This document shows, piece after piece, positions 9,530-17,841 of a stretch of DNA of 64,000 nt (its first letter is position 1; every line of letters starts with the position of its first letter). This stretch comes from Rhizobiaceae bacterium. Its GTDB lineage: Bacteria > Pseudomonadota > Alphaproteobacteria > Rhizobiales > Rhizobiaceae. The stretch lies in the NCBI GenBank assembly GCA_029233925.1, contig JARGOX010000001.1:62001-126000 (forward strand). The letters are read 5' to 3'. The position numbers and the translations under genes were made by a program. The notes under the pieces were generated by a model. That model did no database searches. It was not told the DNA's origin and saw only the letters and a list, made by a program, of their open reading frames with translations.

Positions 9530-11524
9530 ATGTGCGGCATCTGCGGAATATATGACCTCGAACGCGTTAGTGATCTGTTAGCGCTCACTCATACAATGGC
9601 GGACAACATCCGTCACCGTGGCCCTGACGCCTCGGGCGTCTGGGGCGATCCGTCTGCAGGGATAGCACTCGGACACCGACGGCTTGCGATCCTCGATATC
9701 AGCGAAGCGGGCAGTCAACCGATGGTGTCGGCCTGTGGACGATGGCAGATCGTTTTTAATGGGGAGATATACAACCATCTGACACTGCGCAGCGAACTCG
9801 AAGAGATTGGCCAGGCCCCCGACTGGCGAGGCACATCCGATACTGAAACGCTACTCGCGTTGATTGCCACAAAGGGTGTGATCGAGAGCCTCCGCCGAGC
9901 ACAAGGCATGTTTGCGCTTGCCCTATGGGATCGCAAGGAAACCTGCCTCTATCTGGCGCGCGACCGAATGGGCGAAAAACCTCTTTATCTAGCCAAATTT
10001 GGAGAGGCATGGTATTTTGCGTCGGAACTGCGCGCGTTGCTTGCTGTGCCCTCATTCAATCCCCGGCTGCGTCCAGATGCCATTAACGCTTATCTCACCT
10101 ATGGCTACGTGCCTGAAGAGTTCTGTATACTCGAAGATGTGCAAAAGGTGCCGCCAGGTCATATCATAACACTTAGGCTAGACACGGCGGCTCCACATAT
10201 CGCCCCCTACCAGACTTTCCAGTCCCTAGCCACTGCTGGCTTAGAGAGCCGGGCGTTTCATTCGGCCGGGACTGCGACAAAGCGGCTTGAAAGTACCCTT
10301 CTCACGGTGGTGAACGAGCAGATGCTTAGCGATGTGCCGTTAGGTTGTTTTCTTTCAGGCGGGGTAGATTCCTCGCTTGTGGCCGCATTGATGCAGTCTC
10401 AGCACGATACGCCTATCAGCACATTTACGATCGGCTTTGACGTACCTAGGTTCAACGAGGCACCGCACGCGGCGGCGGTAGCGGAGCACCTGCACACTTC
10501 CCACACAGAGTTCATTCTCTCGGAGGAGGATGCACTGGCTATCGTGCCGCAACTCGCAGAAATCTATGACGAACCGTTTGCCGATTCATCGCAAATTCCA
10601 ATGGCATTGTTATGTCGAGAAGCGCGCAAATCTGTCACTGTTGCGCTGAGCGGCGACGGCGGAGACGAGCTGTTTGGGGGGTACAACCGTCATGTCATGG
10701 GGCCGAAGCTATTGCGGGAACTGCAGCGCATGCCGCGCATGCTACGCCGACCAGTTGCCAGTACAATCAAGACACTCGCACCAATGTTGATTAAAGAGAA
10801 CAGCCTAGCCCGGAGAATGGTCGGGCGACTTAAGCTGCCACCCACAGCAATAGATAGGGCAGTTATGCTGGCACCGATGCTGGCAGAGATCGAAGGTCGC
10901 CAAGATCTTTATCGCCATTTCACACACATCATAGCAGAGCCATCCACTTTGTCGACCAAAGATGCCGCTAAACCAGTGCTGCCGGATCTGCCTCTTGCCT
11001 TAACGCAACTTGATGCGGCTGAATGGATGATGGCGATGGACAGCATCAGCTATTTGCCAGGCGACATCCTTGTGAAAGTGGACCGCGCGGCTATGGCAGC
11101 GTCGTTGGAAACACGAGCTCCTTTTCTTGATGCTCGCGTGGTAAAGGCGGCTTGGGCCCTACCGAAAGAACAGAAAATTGCTAGTGGTGGTGGCAAGCAG
11201 ATATTGAGGCGGGTACTTGATCGCCATGTGCCGCGGGCGCTGATCGACCGCCCCAAACAAGGATTCGCAGTGCCGCTGGATTACTGGCTGCGCAACGAGC
11301 TTCGAGACTGGTGTGAAGCCCTGATTCATCGTGAGGACCTTCTGAAGGCAGTATGGCTAGATCATGCAAATATCCTGTCATTGTGGAATGCCCACCAGAA
11401 AAGGCACGCTAATCATGGTCAGAAACTCTGGACTGTAGTGATGCTTCTTTCCTGGGTGGAGCGCCATGTTGCACAAAAAGCGGCGAAGCCGAAACACCAT
11501 GAAACTGGCCTGGCAGACGCCTGA
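9530..11524 (+). CDS. asnB: Asparagine synthase-like glutamine amidotransferase (AsnB family)
   Basis: A 664-residue two-domain enzyme. The N-terminal class II glutaminase domain starts with the catalytic Cys2 (MCGICGIYD) and has RHRGPDASG, GHRRLAILD and FNGEIYNH. The synthetase domain has the PP-loop SGGVDSS near residue 275, then ALSGDGGDELFGGYNRH and RAPFLDARVV. In the general reaction, glutamine-derived ammonia is transferred to a carboxylate activated by ATP. Because the gene sits between a methyltransferase and a polymerase in a sugar cluster, I infer that it amidates a uronic acid or other carboxyl on the glycan, as reported for other O-antigen AsnB homologues. Plain asparagine synthesis remains possible. 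The stop overlaps the next start (TGATG). Confidence 0.88.
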   Translation: MCGICGIYDLERVSDLLALTHTMADNIRHRGPDASGVWGDPSAGIALGHRRLAILDISEAGSQPMVSACGRWQIVFNGEIYNHLTLRSELEEIGQAPDWRGTSDTETLLALIATKGVIESLRRAQGMFALALWDRKETCLYLARDRMGEKPLYLAKFGEAWYFASELRALLAVPSFNPRLRPDAINAYLTYGYVPEEFCILEDVQKVPPGHIITLRLDTAAPHIAPYQTFQSLATAGLESRAFHSAGTATKRLESTLLTVVNEQMLSDVPLGCFLSGGVDSSLVAALMQSQHDTPISTFTIGFDVPRFNEAPHAAAVAEHLHTSHTEFILSEEDALAIVPQLAEIYDEPFADSSQIPMALLCREARKSVTVALSGDGGDELFGGYNRHVMGPKLLRELQRMPRMLRRPVASTIKTLAPMLIKENSLARRMVGRLKLPPTAIDRAVMLAPMLAEIEGRQDLYRHFTHIIAEPSTLSTKDAAKPVLPDLPLALTQLDAAEWMMAMDSISYLPGDILVKVDRAAMAASLETRAPFLDARVVKAAWALPKEQKIASGGGKQILRRVLDRHVPRALIDRPKQGFAVPLDYWLRNELRDWCEALIHREDLLKAVWLDHANILSLWNAHQKRHANHGQKLWTVVMLLSWVERHVAQKAAKPKHHETGLADA

Positions 11525-12591
11525 TGTGGCCTTACTGGTTCATGTTCCTTTACGCAGCCCTCCCATCCCTGCTTGTGCGGCCCAGACGGAAGTTGCGTGC
11601 AGATGGAAGCCGCTCTATCTCGCCGGACACCATCTGGCTTATGACGCTGTTTTTTCTAGCGTTGTTGGTCGGCCTCAGGTATCAGGTGGGTGGTGATTGG
11701 GGTGGTTATGAGCGCTACTATCTCCGAGCAACCTATTCCAGCTTCTGGGATGCACTCTATTCGCCGGACCCTGGCTATGAACTGATAAACCTTCTGTCCG
11801 CAAAGCTTGGCTTTGGCATTGCTGGCGTCAATTTGATTTCCGGAGCAATATTTTCCGCAGGCGTGCTCTTCTTTTGCAGGTCGTTGCCGCGTCCGTGGCT
11901 GGCATTGGCCGTCGCTGTTCCCTATCTTGTCATTGTTGTTGGCATGGGCTACACGCGTCAGGCCGTTGCACTAGGCCTTATCATGTTCGGATTTTTGGCA
12001 ATATCGCGCAAGCGTTATATATCGTTCGTGCTTTGGGTCTGTGTCGCTGCGACATTTCACAAGACAGCTGTGCTGTTGATTCCAATTGCCGCACTGACGA
12101 CGACAACCAACCGATACCTTATTGGTCTAATCGTTATCGTGATCGGCGGGCTTGCCTACAAGGTGCTGCTTGAAGATGCTTTAGATAATCTAATCGTCAA
12201 TTACATCGATTCTGAATACCAATCTTCCGGAGCATTCATACGCCTGACGATGAACGTTGTTCCGGCTGGCATCTTCCTGGTGTTCAGGAAGAGATTCCCG
12301 ATGCCCGTTTCAGAGATGAAACTCTGGAAGCTGATGTCGTGGATCGCCGTCGGCACATTTTTGGCCTTTTTTGTAACTTCGGCATCGACAGCGCTGGACC
12401 GGATCGCCCTTTATGTGATTCCGTTGCAACTGGTGGTCTTTGCACACCTACCCGATGTTCTCGGTCGCCGTGTCGGCTTGAACCGGGAAATCGTGGTTTC
12501 CATTGTCGCCTATTACACAGTCGTTCTTTTCGTATGGCTGAATTACGCGGTCCATTCCCGCTACTGGATACCCTACTCGATCAATTTTTGA
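11524..12591 (+). CDS. EpsG/Wzy-like polysaccharide polymerase
   Basis: A 355-residue multi-pass membrane protein (about ten hydrophobic segments) with the EpsG family hallmark LLVGLRYQVGGDWGGYERYY near residues 50-70 and the DPGYELINLLSAKLG segment after it. Members of this family are thought to polymerise lipid-linked repeat units in the periplasm. It starts at the last base of the asnB stop codon, so it is translationally coupled. It is the final gene of the cluster, and no further + strand cluster gene follows before the tRNA. With the flippase at 1.9 kb it supports a Wzx/Wzy pathway. Confidence 0.8.
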   Translation: MWPYWFMFLYAALPSLLVRPRRKLRADGSRSISPDTIWLMTLFFLALLVGLRYQVGGDWGGYERYYLRATYSSFWDALYSPDPGYELINLLSAKLGFGIAGVNLISGAIFSAGVLFFCRSLPRPWLALAVAVPYLVIVVGMGYTRQAVALGLIMFGFLAISRKRYISFVLWVCVAATFHKTAVLLIPIAALTTTTNRYLIGLIVIVIGGLAYKVLLEDALDNLIVNYIDSEYQSSGAFIRLTMNVVPAGIFLVFRKRFPMPVSEMKLWKLMSWIAVGTFLAFFVTSASTALDRIALYVIPLQLVVFAHLPDVLGRRVGLNREIVVSIVAYYTVVLFVWLNYAVHSRYWIPYSINF

Positions 12592-12611
12592 CTGTTGTTT
12601 CCGCTAGCACC

Positions 12612-12666
12612 ATTCGACGAAGACCCGGCAAATCATGGACAGTGCCCCCGGATTCGACGAAGACCC
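12612..12666. repeat. 15-bp direct repeat pair between cluster and tRNA
   Basis: The sequence ATTCGACGAAGACCC occurs at 12612-12626 and again at 12652-12666, 40 bp apart. It lies just after the polymerase stop and 74 bp before the tRNA 3' end. It may be a footprint of an insertion/excision event or a regulator site. No transposase is nearby. Confidence 0.6.
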
Positions 12667-12739
12667 TAGAACCATAGAATAATTGCTTGGAATTCTGGTT
12701 AGCTGAAACCCCACGCACCCGGGCCTGACAAACCGCCAG

Positions 12740-12829
12740 TGGCGGAGAGGAAGGGATTCGAACCCTCGAGACGGTTCCCCGTCTACTCCCTTAGCAGGGG
12801 AGCGCCTTCGACCACTCGGCCACCTCTCC
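12740..12829 (-). tRNA. tRNA-Ser (anticodon GCU)
   Basis: Read on the - strand from 12829, the sequence starts GGAGAGGTGGCCGAGTGG. It has an anticodon loop CTGCTAA (anticodon GCT, reading AGC/AGU serine codons), a long class II variable arm, the T arm GGTTCGAATCC, a closing CCTCTCC, discriminator G and an encoded CCA at 12742-12740. The 90-nt length with a long variable arm fits tRNA-Ser. Its 3' end faces the polysaccharide cluster, the side where integrases typically insert islands. Confidence 0.97.
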
Positions 12830-12838
12830 GTCAGGGTC

Positions 12839-12867
12839 GGAATATCGGGAGTTGGTTTTTTGTGCAA
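12839..12867 (-). promoter_or_regulatory. Predicted promoter of tRNA-Ser
   Basis: On the - strand a TTGCAC -35 box (12867-12862) and a TATTCC -10 box (12844-12839) are separated by exactly 17 bp. The -10 box ends about 10 bp before the tRNA 5' end, the spacing expected for a short tRNA leader. Confidence 0.6.
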
Positions 12868-13173
12868 GGGCTTTTCTCAAGGGAATTTGGTTTTTGCCGG
12901 ACAAAGTGGCCTTTGGCCTTTTGCTCGGCCTCAACCGGCTGACTGAACGGGCATTGTAAACGGGCTGTAGGAACGGGTGGGCACTGATGGGCGGATGGCG
13001 GACGGATGGCGCGCTGTCTTGCCAGCCCATGGGGCCTGCTGTATCAGGGCCGTGACCCGCGTTTGCGGTGAAAGCCGGGTGCGAAACGGGTTTCGCGCGG
13101 TGCGGCAGCTTTGTTTTATGCAGTGATGATTGCATTGTTGATTGCGGGGGCACCAGCGGTGGGCATGCCGGCC

Positions 13174-13218
13174 GATGTTGGGGCTGCCGGTGTTGGGGCT
13201 GGCGATGTTGGGGCAAAT
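13174..13218. repeat. Three 15-bp tandem repeats upstream of the DxD protein
   Basis: The units GATGTTGGGGCTGCC, GGTGTTGGGGCTGGC and GATGTTGGGGCAAAT are head-to-tail. The surrounding 12.9-13.28 kb is Gly/Trp-codon-like low-complexity DNA. If the downstream gene started upstream at 13111, these would encode Gly-rich pentapeptides, but I consider them non-coding. Confidence 0.6.
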
Positions 13219-13284
13219 GTGCGGCAGATGTTGCGCCGGATGGCGTGGCTGGTGCATTGGTGGGCGGACCGGAGAACGTTGGAC

Positions 13285-14313
13285 ATGACATTTTACTGCC
13301 TTTTGCACCTGCAGGAAAACGAGCACTCGGCGGTCAATTTCAAGGCCCTTGATTTCGATGATCAGATAAAGACCTATGTAAGATGTGCGGTGAACCTGTC
13401 GCGTTCCCTGGCCCTGGAAGACCAGCAGCTGGTGGTGCTGACCAACAGGCAAGACAAAGTGCGCGCCGTGGCCGAGGCGGTCGGCGGGCAACTGAGCGTG
13501 CAGGAAATTGTCTTCATCACAAAGGTGCCGCAAGGCACGCGGTTTTACTCGGCGCATTTCAAGCTCGATTGTTATCGCTATTTCGCCACGCTCTCATCAC
13601 CCGATTCGGCGCCCTTTGCGGCGCTGATCGATATCGACACGATCTGCGCAAACCCCCTGCCCGCCTCCTTCATGACCAATGTGCGGCTGGGCCAGCCGAT
13701 GGCCTATGACATTTCGGACCAGGCATTGCCGGCCTATGGGGAGGCGCCAATCCGCACGGATCTGAAACGAATCCACGGGATGGAATCCGAAGGGCGCTGG
13801 TATGGCGGCGAATTCATTTGCGCGCCGCCGGCCTTCTATGGGCAGCTGATGGAGGTGATTGACAGGATCTATGACAATTACATCGCCCATCTTGATGTTC
13901 TGCATCATGTCGGCGACGAGGCGGTCACCTCGGCTGCCTTCGAGGTTCTGGCGCGCCAGGGCGTGGCTGTGGCGGATGCGGGCACGCTGGGCATTGTGGG
14001 GCGCTACTGGAACTGCCGGCTGAGACATCCGCAACGCTCCTTTGACTATCTGGGAAAGGCCGCCATTCTGCATCTGCCGCATGACAAGCCGTTTCTGGCC
14101 GGCCTCGCCAGGCGGCCACAACTGAGCCACGCAGATTTTGCCCGGCTTTATGACGGATACCGCCGCGATGCCCTGGTGCGCAGGCTGGGCCGGATGGTCA
14201 CGGCCGTGCAGAACGGCTTTCGCGGCTTTCGCACCCATGTTTCAAACCCGCTGCTCGAAAGGCTTGGCCTGCAAAGGCTGAAAACGCGGCTGCGACGCTG
14301 GCTGGCGGCCTGA
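13285..14313 (+). CDS. Uncharacterised protein with glycosyltransferase-like DxD motif
   Basis: A 342-residue protein I do not recognise. It begins MTFYCLLHLQENEHSAVNF, has QQLVVLTNRQDKV (a Rossmann-like strand), then ALIDIDTICANPLP. That DxD on a strand end is typical of GT-A nucleotide-sugar enzymes. YGGEFICAPPAFY and HHVGDEAVTSAAFE further on resemble GT acceptor-side segments. I chose ATG 13285 because GGAGA sits 9 bases upstream and because the frame extension to 13111 is low-complexity repeat DNA. It stands alone between the tRNA and the porins. A role in surface glycan synthesis is a guess from the motif and the neighbourhood. Confidence 0.6.
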   Translation: MTFYCLLHLQENEHSAVNFKALDFDDQIKTYVRCAVNLSRSLALEDQQLVVLTNRQDKVRAVAEAVGGQLSVQEIVFITKVPQGTRFYSAHFKLDCYRYFATLSSPDSAPFAALIDIDTICANPLPASFMTNVRLGQPMAYDISDQALPAYGEAPIRTDLKRIHGMESEGRWYGGEFICAPPAFYGQLMEVIDRIYDNYIAHLDVLHHVGDEAVTSAAFEVLARQGVAVADAGTLGIVGRYWNCRLRHPQRSFDYLGKAAILHLPHDKPFLAGLARRPQLSHADFARLYDGYRRDALVRRLGRMVTAVQNGFRGFRTHVSNPLLERLGLQRLKTRLRRWLAA

Positions 14314-14617
14314 GGGCGCTGGATGGGGACTGCCGGTGGGCCGGCAATGCCCTCGGTGCGGTGTATCTGATGGGCGCGGCGAATCTGATGGGCGAATCCC
14401 GTTTTGATTCTCAATGCGAATCTCCATTTGATTGCGCTGGTGAATCTGGCGAATCCGCCCGGCAGACAACGGTCCCGGCGGCGCCATTCTGGGAAAATCC
14501 AGCGCAATGGTTAACGAATTTTAACAGGTGTGCCCGGATCGTGGCGAAAATCGTGTCATTTGTGCAACAACCATGAAGCAACGGCACATGAGACCCCTGG
14601 CAAAGGCAGAATGCCTG
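14314..14617. other. Intergenic region upstream of porin 1 promoter
   Basis: About 300 bp with short repeated words (TCTGATGGGCG twice near 14366-14395) and no credible gene. At 14510-14524 the word TTAACGAATTTTAAC resembles a CtrA box but has 6 rather than 7 spacer bases. The block from 14535 to 14575 is similar to the matching regions upstream of porins 2 and 3. Confidence 0.4.
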
Positions 14618-14763
14618 TTGCGCGTCCCGAATCCATGCGTATCTTCAACCACAGAAGACGGACGGGTCACCGTTTAGCTTCTTTCGTTGGGGACTGGGAC
14701 AGGGAACGCTGCCTGCAGCCAATTGCCCAGACCATTTAAAGAACATTGACTGGAGGTCAAAAA
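14618..14763 (+). promoter_or_regulatory. Porin 1 promoter and conserved ~110-nt leader
   Basis: TTGCGC (14618-14623), a 16-bp spacer and TATCTT (14640-14645) form a likely promoter. The leader after it (about 14652-14763) is shared with porins 2 and 3: CGGGTCACCG, then GGACAGG-AACGCTGC, then ATTGCCCAGACCATTT, and a GGAGG ribosome site before the start. The leader can also be read as a short open frame ending at 14739. Confidence 0.55.
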
Positions 14764-15876
14764 ATGAACATCAAGAGCCTTCTCCTCGGCTCCGCTGCAG
14801 CTCTCTTTGCAGTATCTGGCGCTTCCGCTGCGGACGCAATCATCGCTGCTGAGCCAGAGCCCGTAGAATACGTTCGCGTCTGTGACGCTTTCGGTGCCGG
14901 TTATTTCTACATTCCTGGTACAGAAACCTGCCTGAAAATTTCGGGTTTCGTGCGTTTCCGCGTTGATTTCAACAGCAATTCAGACAGCTATTCGTCCACT
15001 ACGCGTGGCCGTTTGAACATCCAGGCCAAGGAAGACACAGAATTGGGTCTTCTGCATGCATACTTGCGTATCCAGGCTGATGGCGGTCCAAGAGCCGAAG
15101 ATGGCAACACTGCAGCCACCAGCAATGACTATGGTTATGACGGCAATGCTGTTTATGACCAGGCTTACCTGGAACTCGGCGGCCTGATCGCCGGTTACAC
15201 AGAAAACACCTTCGTCAGCTCGAAGAATGGTGGCGCTTCCGGTTTTGGTTCGCACACAGATGGCGGCCTGTCCTACGGTTACTCGCAGTCTAACCAGATC
15301 GGTTACAACTTCTCCGGCGCCAACTGGTTCGCAGCAATCTCCGCCAATGATGATGGCGATGCTGCTTCCTACATGCCTGATTTCACAGGTCGTGTCGGTG
15401 GCGTCTTCGGTGGCATGACAATCTATGTTGCTGCCGGTTATGACCAGTCTGCAGAAAACTTCGGTGTGAAACTCGGCCTGAACACAGATATCGGTTCTGC
15501 CGGTAACCTGATCGTTCAGGGCTACTATGCTGACGGCCCAACACGCTACGGTGCGAACAATTCGCTCAATGGCAGCCCGTTCACACTGTTCACACCTGAA
15601 TGGTCAATTCTGGGTTCTTACCAGCACACATTGTCTTCAACTTTGAAGGCTTCTATCGGTGGTCAGTACTCTGCTGATTACTACGCTGCTTCGGTCAATG
15701 GACAGGCTCCATTGGGTAGTGCAAGTTCAGGTGTAGACTCCTGGGCTGTTGAAGGCTCATTGATCTGGACACCCGTTGCCAACTTTGAAGTTCGCGGCGA
15801 AGTCAAATACACAGACTTCAACCAGAACGTTGGCGATGCAACAACAGGTATGGTCTGGCTGCAGCGCAGCTTCTAA
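14764..15876 (+). CDS. Outer-membrane porin, Omp2b/RopA type, copy 1
   Basis: A 370-residue trimeric beta-barrel porin for passive diffusion of small solutes. It has the hallmark start MNIKSLLLGSAAALFAVSGA with a signal peptide cut after ASA (about residue 22), the conserved EYVRVCDAFGAGYFYIPGTE and CLKISGF with two cysteines, and ends in LQRSF with the C-terminal Phe needed for barrel assembly. I chose ATG 14764, preceded by GGAGGTC; the earlier ATG at 14746 is in the leader. The coding sequence is identical by eye to copy 2 except for four silent differences in the first 72 bases. It has its own promoter and terminator. Confidence 0.95.
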   Translation: MNIKSLLLGSAAALFAVSGASAADAIIAAEPEPVEYVRVCDAFGAGYFYIPGTETCLKISGFVRFRVDFNSNSDSYSSTTRGRLNIQAKEDTELGLLHAYLRIQADGGPRAEDGNTAATSNDYGYDGNAVYDQAYLELGGLIAGYTENTFVSSKNGGASGFGSHTDGGLSYGYSQSNQIGYNFSGANWFAAISANDDGDAASYMPDFTGRVGGVFGGMTIYVAAGYDQSAENFGVKLGLNTDIGSAGNLIVQGYYADGPTRYGANNSLNGSPFTLFTPEWSILGSYQHTLSSTLKASIGGQYSADYYAASVNGQAPLGSASSGVDSWAVEGSLIWTPVANFEVRGEVKYTDFNQNVGDATTGMVWLQRSF

Positions 15877-15905
15877 GCTGACCTGAACCAATTATTACTA
15901 AAGAA

Positions 15906-15932
15906 GCCTGGCAGTCACCTGCCGGGCTTTTT
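15906..15932 (+). terminator. Rho-independent terminator of porin 1
   Basis: Stem GCCTGGCAG / CTGCCGGGC with a TCAC loop, followed by five T. The same element follows porin 2 exactly. Confidence 0.9.
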
Positions 15933-15940
15933 CGTGTCCA

Positions 15941-16248
15941 TTTTCTGTGCCAATGTTTACTTGTATGCGGTTGCCTGCGTGAGAATGGCTGGGGCGCCAA
16001 CCACCGATCCACCGCTTTACCAGGTGTCCGGGAGATCATTCTGCCGGCCGCAGGGCGAGAATCACCCGACATTTAGCGAACCCACAACCCAACCACCGCA
16101 CTGCCCCTGAATGGCCTGTCGAGGGGAAACTGGGGCCATTGGTTAATGGTTGGTAACAGATGCGCCGGGATCGTGGCGCAAATCGTGTCTTTTGTGCAAC
16201 GGTAAGCCAGCAACGACACTTCCAACAGACGACAAAGGCAAAATTGGT
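15941..16248. other. Spacer between porins 1 and 2
   Basis: About 300 bp without a gene. Similarity to the porin 1 upstream region begins near 16140 (a TTAA-N7-TAAC word at 16143-16157 and the ATCGTGGCG-AAATCGTGTC block), at the same distance from the start codon as in the other copies. Confidence 0.4.
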
Positions 16249-16392
16249 TTTACCCGGTCCACATCCATGCGTATCTTCAATCATAGAAGAGCGACGGGTC
16301 ACCGTTTAGATTCTTTCGTTGGGGACTGGGACAGGAACGCTGCCTGCAGTCAATTGCCCAGACCATTTGAAACTTTGACTGGAGGTCAACAC
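16249..16392 (+). promoter_or_regulatory. Porin 2 promoter and conserved leader
   Basis: TTTACC (16249-16254), a 17-bp spacer and TATCTT (16272-16277). The leader matches that of porin 1 closely but lacks one base near 16335. The short leader frame therefore runs in frame into the porin start here. A GGAGG site lies just before ATG 16393. Confidence 0.55.
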
Positions 16393-17505
16393 ATGAACAT
16401 CAAGAGTCTTCTCCTCGGCTCCGCTGCAGCTCTCTTTGCAGTATCTGGCGCTTCTGCCGCAGACGCAATCATCGCTGCTGAGCCAGAGCCCGTAGAATAC
16501 GTTCGCGTCTGTGACGCTTTCGGTGCCGGTTATTTCTACATTCCTGGTACAGAAACCTGCCTGAAAATTTCGGGTTTCGTGCGTTTCCGCGTTGATTTCA
16601 ACAGCAATTCAGACAGCTATTCGTCCACTACGCGTGGCCGTTTGAACATCCAGGCCAAGGAAGACACAGAATTGGGTCTTCTGCATGCATACTTGCGTAT
16701 CCAGGCTGATGGCGGTCCAAGAGCCGAAGATGGCAACACTGCAGCCACCAGCAATGACTATGGTTATGACGGCAATGCTGTTTATGACCAGGCTTACCTG
16801 GAACTCGGCGGCCTGATCGCCGGTTACACAGAAAACACCTTCGTCAGCTCGAAGAATGGTGGCGCTTCCGGTTTTGGTTCGCACACAGATGGCGGCCTGT
16901 CCTACGGTTACTCGCAGTCTAACCAGATCGGTTACAACTTCTCCGGCGCCAACTGGTTCGCAGCAATCTCCGCCAATGATGATGGCGATGCTGCTTCCTA
17001 CATGCCTGATTTCACAGGTCGTGTCGGTGGCGTCTTCGGTGGCATGACAATCTATGTTGCTGCCGGTTATGACCAGTCTGCAGAAAACTTCGGTGTGAAA
17101 CTCGGCCTGAACACAGATATCGGTTCTGCCGGTAACCTGATCGTTCAGGGCTACTATGCTGACGGCCCAACACGCTACGGTGCGAACAATTCGCTCAATG
17201 GCAGCCCGTTCACACTGTTCACACCTGAATGGTCAATTCTGGGTTCTTACCAGCACACATTGTCTTCAACTTTGAAGGCTTCTATCGGTGGTCAGTACTC
17301 TGCTGATTACTACGCTGCTTCGGTCAATGGACAGGCTCCATTGGGTAGTGCAAGTTCAGGTGTAGACTCCTGGGCTGTTGAAGGCTCATTGATCTGGACA
17401 CCCGTTGCCAACTTTGAAGTTCGCGGCGAAGTCAAATACACAGACTTCAACCAGAACGTTGGCGATGCAACAACAGGTATGGTCTGGCTGCAGCGCAGCT
17501 TCTAA
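16393..17505 (+). CDS. Outer-membrane porin, Omp2b/RopA type, copy 2
   Basis: The encoded 370-residue protein is identical to porin 1 by eye, including signal peptide, CDAFGAGYFYIPGTE loop and LQRSF end. The nucleotide tract from about 16465 through the terminator to 17569 also appears identical to copy 1. Only the first 72 bases and the flanks differ. This pattern indicates very recent duplication or gene conversion rather than selection on protein alone. The true start is ATG 16393 with GGAGGTC upstream. An apparent 81-residue N-terminal extension (from 16150) is the leader read in frame and would bury the signal peptide. Confidence 0.95.
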   Translation: MNIKSLLLGSAAALFAVSGASAADAIIAAEPEPVEYVRVCDAFGAGYFYIPGTETCLKISGFVRFRVDFNSNSDSYSSTTRGRLNIQAKEDTELGLLHAYLRIQADGGPRAEDGNTAATSNDYGYDGNAVYDQAYLELGGLIAGYTENTFVSSKNGGASGFGSHTDGGLSYGYSQSNQIGYNFSGANWFAAISANDDGDAASYMPDFTGRVGGVFGGMTIYVAAGYDQSAENFGVKLGLNTDIGSAGNLIVQGYYADGPTRYGANNSLNGSPFTLFTPEWSILGSYQHTLSSTLKASIGGQYSADYYAASVNGQAPLGSASSGVDSWAVEGSLIWTPVANFEVRGEVKYTDFNQNVGDATTGMVWLQRSF

Positions 17506-17534
17506 GCTGACCTGAACCAATTATTACTAAAGAA

Positions 17535-17561
17535 GCCTGGCAGTCACCTGCCGGGCTTTTT
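17535..17561 (+). terminator. Rho-independent terminator of porin 2
   Basis: Same stem, loop and T-run as after porin 1 (GCCTGGCAG / CTGCCGGGC then TTTTT). The identity to copy 1 ends 8 bases later at 17569. Confidence 0.9.
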
Positions 17562-17841
17562 CGTGTCCAGTTTCCGGTAAGGCATCCTCAAGTGTGAAGC
17601 AGGTTTGCGATCCTGTACTTTGATAAAGCCGCCATCCGGGCGAAACCTGGTTCGGCAGCCGTCACCTACTCGAATTATTTGATCAACCAAGGCCGGCAAA
17701 GCCGTTTGTCTTTGATGCGGATCCGCGACCACAGGTTAACGACGTTGAGCAGATACGTCCGTATCGTGTCCAAATTCGTGTCGTTTGCGCAACATCCATC
17801 CGGCAACGGCACGAACGGGCCAAGGCGATGGCAGACAGCTG

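Noticed and set aside
13111-13284. Extra N-terminus of the DxD protein
   Set aside because: It is encoded by low-complexity 15-bp repeats and there is a better start with a ribosome site at 13285.
12604-13291. Short frames on both strands crossing the tRNA-Ser region (for example ones reading GFEPSRRF or SGRRRSPAKG)
   Set aside because: They are classic tRNA-derived shadow frames. The DNA encodes a well-formed tRNA.
14510-14524. CtrA box upstream of porin 1
   Set aside because: Spacer is 6 bases, not 7, and copies 2 and 3 keep only half of the word.
16150-16392. Longer start for porin 2 giving an 81-residue N-terminal extension
   Set aside because: It would hide the signal peptide; the extension is the leader read in frame after a one-base deletion, and the GGAGG site points to ATG 16393.
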